Assembly (NCBI GenBank): GCA_038373885.1
Contig: JAWZYV010012351.1
Span: 248,001-312,000, forward strand
Source: Cheiracanthium punctorium
Taxonomy: Eukaryota; Arthropoda; Arachnida; Araneae; Cheiracanthiidae
Direction of reading: 5' to 3'
DNA length: 64,000 nt
The notes below the pieces were generated by a model. The model was not told the DNA's origin and made no database searches. It saw nothing but the letters and a program-made list of their open reading frames with translations. The translations under genes were made by a program, and so were the position numbers. This document shows, in pieces, positions 35,001-47,000 of the stretch; position 1 is the first letter of the stretch, and each line of letters starts with the position of its first letter.

Positions 35001-38000
35001 ACGATAAATTAAAAACTACATGAGAACACATAGTACATTTAAAAAGAAATCAGTTTAAAAAACACATGCATTATTTCTCAATTCTGAAAAAAAGTAGCTG
35101 CCACTGTCTAAAGCTTGTAATGCTATCGCCTCTGAAACTGCGTGGATTTGATTTCGAATAAGGTGTCCACGGATTCAAAAAATTCCAGGGAAACTATTCT
35201 GCTGACATAAACAGGGGGATGTCAGCGCAATAGGTAGGCAATAGGCAAGCTGGGACTTGGGAAACCAGGGAAACTATCTGCTATTCTATTTCAAAATTCA
35301 AATTATTTTAGAAGATATAAATAAAAAACTGAAAAAATTATCATCATGGCTGCCAGGTTTGATGAATTTTGCCAGCATTAAATCATTCATGCCTTTGCAA
35401 ACAAAGCAAAAAAAGTATATGGTTCACATGGACTAGACAAACATGAAGTAGAATTATGCCAATTTTATGCCAAATTAAAAATTACGTAAAATAAATAAGT
35501 CAAAGTGTGTTATACAAACTTCACAATTTTCAAATAGTAAGTTCTCTTAGATAACACGAGTTTAAAATTATCAATCATTCATTTTTTCAGTATGCAATAA
35601 CTAATTGTAACTGATTAAAAAGGTGCCATTTTGGCAGCAGGTACAATCTGGCAAAAGGCTATCTCTCCAAGCAGCATGAATCTAAACCACATGTGTTCCA
35701 AAACGTTATCATCCAGAATACTGAAAATGAAAAATAATTTAAATGCAGATTATAGTAATGCTGGTTAAGTTCAGTTTGGATATTTGCCACCCGTTACCAA
35801 GAAGAAAAATTTGGAGGCATTAACTATGCCACTATAGCAGCTGTAGTACAGCTTGGATATTTGCCAGTGCAGCAAGATGAAATATTTTATGGTGCTAAAT
35901 ATGCCAATCTGCAAAGGATTTTGTATATGAATATACAGAGAACTGTTTTCAAGGCATAGCTGCCAACCTTGGAGAATGAAAATTAGGGAGATTTTCGAAA
36001 AATTAGGAAGATTTTTAAAAATTAGGGAGACTTTAAAAAACCCTTGTTATAGATGAAAAAACTCCATGTACACATGCGTAATATATCAGTAGCCAAGAAA
36101 ATTACATATACAAGAAAAATGTATAGCTTAAAACATTTATTAAAACAGCCAATTTTAAAATGCGATACTTTTTTAAAGAAATAAACAATTTTTTGTTTAT
36201 TTCAACAGTAGATATATAAATACTTTTATATATCTACTGTTATATAAAAAAACAGTAAATACTTTTGAACTATTTGCATTCATGGGCACCGGCAGCATAG
36301 GGCAAGGGGGGGGGCACTTGCAACCCCCCCCCCTGGATTTTTGCAGGCATGAAAACAGCTGAAGAGCAAAAAAGAGGAAATACACGTAGACATATTTTCC
36401 AGCAAAAAATTGAAAAATTTACCTGCACGTATTTTCAGGCATATATATAACAAGGTTGGTAATGCAAAAACATGGAACTAGGGAATAATGTGTGAGCTTA
36501 AATTCAACCACTGTTAAACTAAATGGTGTACTAAACAATTTCTACCATTTAAATTTCAACCACAAACAAATTGACTGTGATCCTGAAGAAAATAACTATG
36601 CACTGTAAATGTTTAATAATCAGTTTTAGATATACAATATTTATTAAAAGAAAATAGGCTATAATTATTTAAAATAATTATCTTAAGTAATATCGTAAAA
36701 TCCTAGAACAAATCATAAGTCTCGCATCCAAATTTCAGACTATTCTTTTGATATGAAAATAAAATAAAAAATTGATTCTCAAGAAAAAAATATATATATA
36801 TTTTAAGACCTATTTATTTTATTTTTTTTATCAGAAATGGAATGAAAAATTATATATATGGCATTGGCATTTTCTAAAATAAGCATTCAAATGATAGAAT
36901 AAAAGTGAAGTTTTCTTGTTTTATTGGAAAAAAAATAATTCTTTAATAAATTTCTAAATATTTTCTCAAGTTTGTCAGGTCTATTTTCTAAATATTTTCT
37001 CAGTAAAATTTTAGAATCTTAGCAGTCTTGCAGCACACAGAAGTGGAACTTATGACAGGGACATATGTTCTGCTCCTTCCTATATTAGCTGCAAAATACC
37101 AACTCACAAGATTATGCTTCTTAAAATTAACTGTAAAAATAATTACCAAAGAAAAACCTGCACATGAAAATAAAACGAAATAGCGATTTTCCTGATTTTA
37201 AAATTGAAGGGAAAATGATTCAGAAATCAATAAACATATTATGGGGAAAATAATACTTTTTTGTTGAGTTACTAAAATGCCTTAAATTTTGATTTAACAA
37301 TAGAGTATTAAAAACTCTATTTTACATCTTGTTTTTAAAATTATTCATTTACCAAAAGGTTGCAAAAAGATTGAAGTTCTGTTGGCAAATATGGAACCCA
37401 GAGATCGGGGATAGTTAGTTACCATAATTTAGCTAGTATAGTCCGCGGACTATGCATGTCAAAAAGGGATTTTTTTCCAGGACACTGACTATCTGGCTGA
37501 AATAAATTTCTTATGCAAAAAAATTTAGTATATTTATCTTGCTTTTTGATCTGTTGTTAGCGCGCAAGCTCCGGTGAAGCCGATGCTACAAATTTATTTC
37601 TGTAGAAAATAAAGCACATAGATGCACTTCAAGTGACGGCACGTCGTCATGCAGGGATCATTTGAATATTTTTTTCCCCCCCATTATGTCATTTAAAGCA
37701 TCGACGTAGTTACAGGTGCGGGCAAGCTTCGTGAAACCATTTTAGAAATATTTCAGTCCGATATGCAGAAGAACCAATTTTGAATGTGCTTTTTTAAAAA
37801 AATAATTTATGTAATACGGGGGAAAACGGGCCTTCACAAACCGAGATACCGACGCCGCGTCGTCATCGCGAAGGTTGTTATTGTTTTGTCTTCACTCGGC
37901 GAGCTGGTTAATAAAGCAAGAGAGCGAATTCTGCTGAGATGTTAAAACATGACTTGTGTCCCCTCAATTTCTTTCTTTTTTTTCAATTGCGAGCGCAAAT

Positions 38001-41000
38001 TTTTAAATTTTATATTTCGTTACTTTTAACCCAGAGAGAGTATCAATTGAATGTTGTTTAAAATTAAGTATTATGTGGCTTGACCCATGAGAATTATAGT
38101 AATGATCTTTTCTTCTTTTTTTCCCCCCTTGGTTATGTACATTTTCATAAATGATTAATAAAAGTAATCTTTTTATTTATTTAAGGGGGCGATACGTCTT
38201 GCCTAAGGACGGATTAATGCAATTTTATGGGCGGTTAGTAGAAATTTGTCTATTTTATGGAAGTAAAATAGAATTTCTTTTTCCCGTAGCGGAGGAGTAA
38301 TCGCTCCCCCCCAACCCTTTAAATCCGTCCGTGGTCTTACCATTACTTAACTTTTTACGAAGTTACGGTATATATTTTTAGTAAAATCCGCATAACTGTT
38401 CAAAAAAGAAAATGAAAAAAAAAACTCTGAAAATTTTGGTTTTCTTTTTCTTACGGATTTCTTAACATTAACTCACATTTTAAAAAAGCATTATTCTTTT
38501 ATTCAGCATAAAATTAAGATGTGTACGTTTTAATAGCTATAAATATCGAAGTATTTATTTATTGGAATTATTATTAATAATTTATTTAAGAAATAAAGTA
38601 TATTTAAACTACCATAAATTATTTTACTTCCTTTGCATGTTGAAGACCTAAAGGAATACGACAAGATTTATATTTTAAATACCATTACTAAAAGCTGCAC
38701 TTTTATACGTTTTATTTGTCCCTCAGACCACCAGTTTGCTTTATTTAAACAAAAATTCCTGTTTAGCATTCATAAAATGTCTGGAAGTTCTCGTTCGGCC
38801 AACGATTTTTCCAAAAAAGCAAATTTTTGGATCCGAAAATGACCACTAACATTTCATTTTCAATCCACGTTTTCTAATATATTCGCTAACAACTGCCATT
38901 TTCTCAATAATCCACATTAGAAGTGTCAGTTAAGCTGGTACGTGTCTGTGGAAAAAATTTATAGATTCATCAAGTGCGCAACACAGCAATAAAAACACGT
39001 CGCGAGTAACAATAGCTCACCGACAACGGTTTTCCAGTGGCGATAGGTCACGATAGATAATTATTGTTGTGAAGTAGTTCGCCAAGTACATAATTATGTA
39101 TCAGATGCCTTTCGAAACATCGGGGATCTAAAATAAGAATTTGCCCCTCTGAACTAAGTTTTGAATTTACGAACTCAGAAATCAGTAACATTGCACTCAC
39201 TCTAGCTGACTTTAGTCTAGCTAGGCGCAGTGCGAGATGCAGTGAAAACGTACATCCCAGGCGCGCATTATCGTCCTCCTGTTACTCTGCTATGTCCGCT
39301 AAGAACGTCGTAGATTTAGGACATGTTTTGCTTTAGGTTCGGTAATCACTGTTGTTTTCCCTTGCTTTTTTGTTCTTTTATGGTAACCATACTTTTAAGT
39401 AATCTTTGCCCTCTGGGGTAGTCTTAGCGAAGTTTTTCAGTTCAAAAATTGATAAGTACATAAAACATGGGAATAATTTGAAAAAATTCGGGAGATTTAT
39501 AAACTTTTCGGGAGTTCGGGAGATCATTCTGAAATTCGGGAGTCTCCCAGAAAAATCGGGAGGTATGGCAGCTATGTCAAGGCAATCTTACATGAGAAAT
39601 GATTATTGATTGTGAGCATGTGTAAATAGCTAAATAATGAAAAGTTGCCATTGGTGGAAAGATATCCTAACTGTTTCATAGTTTTTAGCAAAGAAAACAT
39701 ATGAAGTACTGTTTTATTTGCAAATTTAAAGAGAAATATTGATTAACTATACACATATGTAAGTCACCAAATTATGAAAAACTGCCATGGGTATAACGTG
39801 TTCCATAGGTTTTATATAATACAATATAGTGTGAAGTTTACATTTTAATGTTCCAAGGAACATGCAAGAACTAAGCAATGTGTAGCTCGGTAACATTCTA
39901 TCTGATTCAATCTTTGGGTTTTGTCTGTGAAAATTACCTTTTTTACGAATAAGTCTTATTCGGGACCAAGTGGCCCATAAGAAAAGTGAGTGTAGCAAGT
40001 CAGTCTAGGGGCCTTGGCCATTAGTTTATTTTTTTTTTTAAATAGTTTCAAACTATATTAACATAGATTTAAAATAATGAGCATAAATTGGAAGATTTCA
40101 GGATAACTTGAATGTGAATTCAACTCTGCTCTGCTGATGGGCGCTAAGTACCATCTGAGTAAGTTCAAATAAACAAAACAGAGTTCAGTTTTCGCATCGA
40201 TGTCACATAATGACACCCCTTTATAAAATTTAGGTTCACACCATTTTTCTAAAATTTAACATACTACAAAGAATTGCAAATTTTCTTTTTTTTTCTCTGA
40301 TTGACACCCCTTTATAAAATTTAGGTTCACACCATTTTTCTAAAATTTAACATACTACAAAGAATTGCAAATTTTCTTTTTTTTTCTCTGATTTATCATA
40401 TCCTCCAATGTTTCAGCCATATTTGTTCTTGTAAAAGGAAATTTTAATTCTACTATAAATTTTTTTTAATCTAGAGAGCTAAAGGACGATAACTTTAATT
40501 TCCCACGTGGAAGTTGCTCCCAGGCCTAGCTAGCCGTCATGCAATGATGTACCGATCTCTCGTCCCCGTAAGTACAAGTGCTACAACCTTCCTGAAAAAT
40601 GGCGAATGTTCTAGAACATCGTCGAACCTTCCGCCACGTGGAAATTCTGTCCTGCTAGCGTAGGGTTACAAAAAGACGACCGCTACGATGGCGAACATAT
40701 CGCCAGGTACGCAGACATTGTGCAGACTCCTGATTGGCTACAGCAGTCTATCTCGCCACGCTTGGCGAAAATGGCGAGCTCCGAGCCCACGGATTGCAAA
40801 GACGTGAGCGTCAGTTCTCTGCTCGTCGGCCTGCTGTGTGTACGGTTTTTTTTTATGAGGCATAGTCCTCCTTGGTGGCCCCATGTGCCATTTTTTTTTA
40901 AAATTCTTTTTTGTGTAACTTTATAATTTGTGTTAGTTGACCAGCACCATTTTGCCCATATTTATCATGCATAAATAAAAAAAGTTCTTTTTTCTTATAT

Positions 41001-44000
41001 AATTTGGTGTCTTCATAATAAACAACGCATCACAGGAGTTATATGTGTGTGTGATAAATTAGAGCGTTTTTAGTGTACAAGATTTCGGCATCACTACTCT
41101 CCGTTCGTTGTCATCCATAAAACAGGTATGTCCCCTTTTTGAAATTTATTGGAGTCGGACCACTCGAGAGTTTTGTTTTAATTAGAACCTGCAAGGGTAG
41201 AAATTTCCTGTACGATCACAAGGTGTTGAAGATTTATTTAGGACCATTACTCTATACAAGTACTTTTCGCATTCCAATGACTTTGTTCCTTATATCATAA
41301 TCACAATGATTGTTTGAATAGAGCACAAGAAATCAAAAGCAACAAGCATGGGAACCCATAGAAATATTTAGGTGGTGGGCAAACTTCAAAAATTTTTCCT
41401 AGAGGGTGACAAATTTCACACTTAACAATTTAAGTTCTCATTTTGCTTTGTGGTACACTTCTGTTTTTATCATAAGACAATATACTAAATCTCTTGGGGT
41501 GGGGTGGAACATGCAAGTGTCCTGCCTTGTCCCTCCTTATGGGTGCCCATGGCAACAAGAGTGTTAGTAGATTTCAGGAAGGGAGAACATGACCTTGAAT
41601 ATTCTAAGATTTAAAAAAACTGATTAGAATGTTTGATGGCTAACCAATCGCAACTTTGAAAAGAGTTTCAGTTTGTTTTGAGTTTCGACAAGTTTACAAG
41701 AGGGGCACCTGCTTATAGGGTAATGGTGGGGGATTGGCTTTGCTCAGAGGACTTTTTAAGGGGTTCTAACTCTAATGCGTATTCCCATAAACTTTGAAAA
41801 GAAAGGAGAGTTGACAAAAATCGAAATCTCATTTTTAAATTAGTTGCCTGGAGTAAGGTACAAGTAGCCAAAAACTTAAAAATCACATTTAGCCAAAAAT
41901 CACATTTTTTGTTCAAAAAAGTCATCCAAGTCACCTTTAAATTAATAACAAAAGTCACCTTTTTAGTTGCCAATACACTCTGAAGTATAATCATATTGCA
42001 CATAGTTCTACATTAAGTTTCTCTTCTCCCCCAAGCATTTAAAATATTCTTTGGAGCTTTATAGAAACCTTTTCTTTACTTAAAATTTCTTACCCCTATC
42101 CCTTAATTTATTAATTCAAATTACTAAAAATACAACAATAAGCAATTATCATTGAAATAAAAGTTGCACTTTGTCTCATTCAATTTTTTATCAAAAATAA
42201 AATTTCATTGAGTACTCTACTAATCTAGTCAAAGCTCATACATTTAATATGTTTAAATACAATGCAGTAAAGTGGCCTCTTTTTTAAAAGTAAAAAAAGT
42301 GCCACAAGAAAATAGAATACTTACACTTCTGAATCAAACATATTTCTTATTTTCAAACATGGGGTCGGACTGTAATTAACACTTTTTCCTTTCCCTAAAC
42401 TATTAAAAGCTACAGAAAAAAGAAAAAAGTGAAATGAATAAATAAAAGAAATACAAACTTTAATATAATTTATAAGCTGATACTATTTGTGACATTTAGA
42501 AACTTTTTCTTTAAAAAGTTGTAACATTGAAATGGAGAGAAACACTCAAATTTTTAATTACCAACAGGGATCGTATATCAAACTACCACAAAATCATGTT
42601 CAGTTTTAAATAATAAAGCAGTCGTCACTTGTGAATAAAATATAGTCGAATCCTGTTTTAGCAAAGTCCGTTACAGCAAAAATTTTGTTATAGAGAAGAC
42701 TTTGGTAATAACCAAATCAAATTATTAGATGGGGATACAACATCAGTATAACGAAATTTCGTAAGAGCGAAAGGATTTCTCTGGTTCCTTGGACTTTGTT
42801 AAAACGGGATTCGACTGTATTTGTTAACCTCATACAGAAAAAAATAGGGAACACAGCATGTGATTCAAATTCTAAGATAAATACCAACTTGCCTTTTAGA
42901 AATATGCCAATTTAAATATGTATATGATCACTTTTCTAGATTCAAATCAAAATGCTTACTGCACTGCCATAGTAATTTCCCAGATTAAACAATAGATGAA
43001 AGCTGTTTAACCAGTAGCTTTAAATATCTTGCAGCCAACACATCAAACAATAGTTTAGATGAGTATTTTCATACCACTGGTACAGTGGACTGGCAAAGGC
43101 TCATGGGACTTTACTGCCAGTTAACACCTAATTCAATTTATTAAAAACAGTAGAAAATGCTGCACTAAAAGTTTTGTTTCTATTACATTTTATTTAACAG
43201 TTAAAATACTTATTTATATATTGTTTTTTATTTGTGGCTGATGCTGGTACACAAAATGTTTTTCCTATTTTTGCCAATCCTCATGTACAAAAAGCTGGGA
43301 TAAGAAATAGTTGTTTAAATCATTAGGAATGCAAATAAATAAATAATGTTTGCAAGTTAAATATATATATATATATACAGCGACCTCTCACTTATAAGAT
43401 TCTCTCAGTTATATGCCAAATTAACTTTGTCTTGTCCACGCTTTGTGGAAATAATGTTAAACTTCCTTCAGTTATATGACTCTTCTCTCACTTATACAAT
43501 GTTTTAAATGAGTCTGGCAATTTTACATTTCTTATCTAAGAATTCACTGTATAATTTTATAAATACAAATCATGCACGTTTCTTTTCCTTTATACTTTCA
43601 TTACAGTTAGGGAGCACAATCAATAGTGAATAATATTACTTATATAAATTTCTGTGTCAATATAATGAGGAAATCCATGGTGGGGAATGACTGTTTCTAT
43701 AAAAATGATTATACCCAAAATAGCTTAAAAACTTTATCAGACTTAAGACATTTTCTTACTTTGTCGACTATACAGACAAACTAATATTGCTTCCTTTTTT
43801 GAAAAAATCTGATCTGTAAATCTTTAAAACATTGTGATAAGTAAACTACAACTTTGCAGACTGAAATTTATAAGTCTGCAAACTGAAATTTTGCAGACTT
43901 CTTTTAAATTATTTTATGTTTTATCTTAATATATTTTACAAATTTTGTTAAAATACATTCTTAGTATTGAAAACTTAGTTTCTTAATACTGGTAAAATAA

Positions 44001-47000
44001 GTAGTGCATATAAAATTTTAAACTTATATAAAGTCATGGTCTCTCACTTATATAACTTTTTTCTATGGTCCCCTAAAAGTCATGTAAGAGAGGTAGGTCA
44101 CTACACATACAGAGTGTCCCAAAAAGGTGGTAACGGGCTTTAATTCTTTATCTGTTAAGAGTTAAGTGGGCAGTATAAATTGAAAAAAGTTCAAAATAAG
44201 GTTGGAAATAAGACTGTTGAAGAAAAAATTCATCTCAATAATTTTCAAAAAGTTACATTTTTAAAATTTGATGCAACCCCTGTACAAAAAAATTCCCAGT
44301 TACTAAAACATGCCAATATGCTAATGAGGTGCAGTACCAAATTTCAGCCTTTCATCATACAATGTCTCAGAGATCTTTAAAGAAAGATGATTGGGGGCTA
44401 TACATGATTTTGAATTTAAACATTTATGGCAAGAGTGGTAAAACAGATTTTTTTTTTGTAATTTCGTACGACCCCTGAAATGTGATCATTCAACGTGATT
44501 TTTTTTTTCCCTTTGAGAGCCACTGAAAAGTGGTTTAAGTCAGTGTTATATTTATCTTCATTTCTCGGATACTTCGTAAGATATAATTCGCAAATTTGGT
44601 ATGTCTTCTCATTAGATTATGGGTCACATTTTAATGACTGACAATTTTTTGTAGAGGGGTTGTAGGCAAATTTAAAAAGTGTAACTTTTTTAAATTAACA
44701 AGAGGAATTTTTTCTTAATGGAATCTTATTTCTGAGCTTATTTTGAACAATTTTTCCAATTTACATCACCCACTTATTTTCTAATAGATAAAGAATTAAA
44801 ACCCATTACCACTTTTTTGGGACACCCTGTATATGAGGGCAGTTTGATATTCCCGTGACTTTCAAATAAAAATTTAAAAAACAATGTATGTACCAAAATG
44901 GCTTTAAGTTTTTCACAATCTCCCTTTCACAATGATACACTTTTTCCGACGACGTAATAACTTTTTTAATCCTTTCAAAAAATAAGATTTCTAAGACTCC
45001 TCAAAATAAGCATTTGTGGCATTAATGATCTCAGAATTTGAAGAAAATCTCTTTCCACTAAGTCAACGGTTCTCAACCTTTTAAAGTGGCGGCCCCAACA
45101 ACGGCTAACTTACAGTGGCGCACCCTCCTCTCACATTTTTCAGCATACATTCAGTTTTTTAATCTTTAAACATTTAGTCAAATTTTCTACAAAATAATGT
45201 TATGAGTAAAGTTTGGATGAACATTTTAAGCGAAAAAGGATATATTTTTGAGTAAAAATGAGAATAAATAAGATGATTTTTCTAAAAACATGCATTACTA
45301 CTTGCTCTTTGGTTTTTCTCATGCACCCCCCTGCAAACGCTCAGCACTCCCCTGGGGGGTCGTGCCCCACAGGTTGAGAAATGCTGCACTAAGCCATTAT
45401 TTTTTTATTTTGGAAAAAGAAAGACACTTGGAGTCAACTCAGGAGAGTAGAGTGGATGAGGGAGCAATTCATACGTAATTCAACCAATTTAACAACCGTG
45501 ACTGCTAGACGAGTACGCTGGCGCATTGTCATGATGTAAAAGCACTTTTTTCTTGGACAAATGGGGCCACTTTTCTTTCAATTTTGCATTAAAATGGTCT
45601 AATAAATCATCATAATACTGTCCGGTGATCACTTTTCCAAATATTCAATGAGAATTATTCCCTTTGGGCCCCAGAAAACTGTGGTTGTAATATTCCCAGC
45701 CGATGGAACTATTTTTTGCCTTTTTCGGAGCACGTTCATTAGTAGTCCACTGTTTAAACTGTTCTTTCATTTCTGGTGTGTAGTAATGTATGCAAGTTTC
45801 ATCAAATGTAACATAATGCCTCAAAAATTTGTTGAATTGCATGCGAACTTGTCTAAACACTGCTTTGAAATGGTTACACGAGTTCACTTTTGATCCATTG
45901 TCCGCAACTGTAGAACCCATCTTGCAGATAACTTTTTCATGTCCAAATGTTCATGCAACATACTGAATACACATTCATTTGGAATGTTTACCTTTTTAGC
46001 TATCTCATGCACTTGTACACGGCAGTCTTCTACTACGATATCATGGATTTTGTTGATCATTTCTTCAGTCATGTTCTTAATTGGACACCCAGAATGATCT
46101 GTTGTGCTCATACAGCCATGACGAAATTCCGTAAATCACTTACGAACCATACCATGTGATGGAGCAGAGTCCCCTAATGTTCTTTAAACTTTTCTCAGTT
46201 TTGGTAATCGTTTTATCCGTGCAAAAAATAATATTTTATCAACACACAAAATTCTTTTCTTTTTTTTTCCATAGTCAAAACAAGCATACCAATCCTTCGC
46301 TTTTGAATCCAATAGAACGCAATGTATTTAAAATATCTCCTCCAAATTTCACGAATGCTGCCGCAGATAATAAAAAAACTGAAAACATAATAATAAAAGT
46401 GCAATCAGATCACCATCTTTTTTAAAGTCATAGATTTATCAAACTGCCCTCAGATATATATATATATGCAACTAAGAGGTGCTAGAATTTATTTATAAAG
46501 ATAATCAGATAGAAATGTGAAACATACCTTGGCCCTGCCAGACTTTTCCTTGTTTCCCCCCTTCATTCTGTAAAAACAATTTAGATTTATCAATAATAAT
46601 TCTATTTATTTTAAATAAATCTCTAAATAAATTACACATTTAAAATATTTCAACAAGTGCAAATGTAGTTTGTAATTATTAAAAAATAATAAGTTTGTGG
46701 AAGTTCAATAGCTTTTAAGTAATGAATAATATAACCACCAATAATTCATGCTATTGTTTAAAAAAATTACTAAACAATAAAACTGATGGCAAAAATTGTC
46801 CAACAGCCCAAATCAAAGCACATGAAAATGAGATGGAGGTTCAAAGGAATCAAAAGTAGCTTCTTTAAAGACAAGTTTTTCATAACTGTAACTTTATTGT
46901 AAATATGCTACTGAAGCTACGAACAAGAAATAAACTGAAAATAAAAGTATTTCTTAAAAGCTACAATATCATAAAACAATTTCTATTCAACAGAAAATTC

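Larger units (their letters stand above)
28142..42324 (-). other. 14.2-kb MAN1 intron, transposon-filled
   Basis: The largest intron in view. It contains a long-TIR element with transposase relic, a Helitron, a 3.6-kb hAT-like element with a nested MITE, a 91-bp tandem duplication and a further hAT MITE, each listed separately. Segments 33424-35956 and 39585-40210 show only AT-rich sequence and simple repeats. A GC-richer patch at 40490-40860 holds several TTGGCGA/TGGCGA phrases. Confidence 0.8.
44834..46452 (-). mobile_element. Mariner element, - strand, invaded by a hAT MITE
   Basis: Ends TGAGGGCAGTTTGATA and ATCAAACTGCCCTCA are inverted; TA on the left. Subtracting the 323-bp insertion and its 8-bp duplication leaves about 1.29 kb, the usual length of a mariner. 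It begins four bases after the neighbouring long-TIR MITE ends. Confidence 0.88.
42410..46527 (-). other. MAN1 intron packed with DNA transposons
   Basis: 4118 bp with four adjacent elements: 42643-42817, 43378-44101, 44110-44829 and 44834-46452 (the last invaded by 45064-45386). The stretch 42818-43377 is AT-rich with a TA repeat at its end. Confidence 0.8.
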
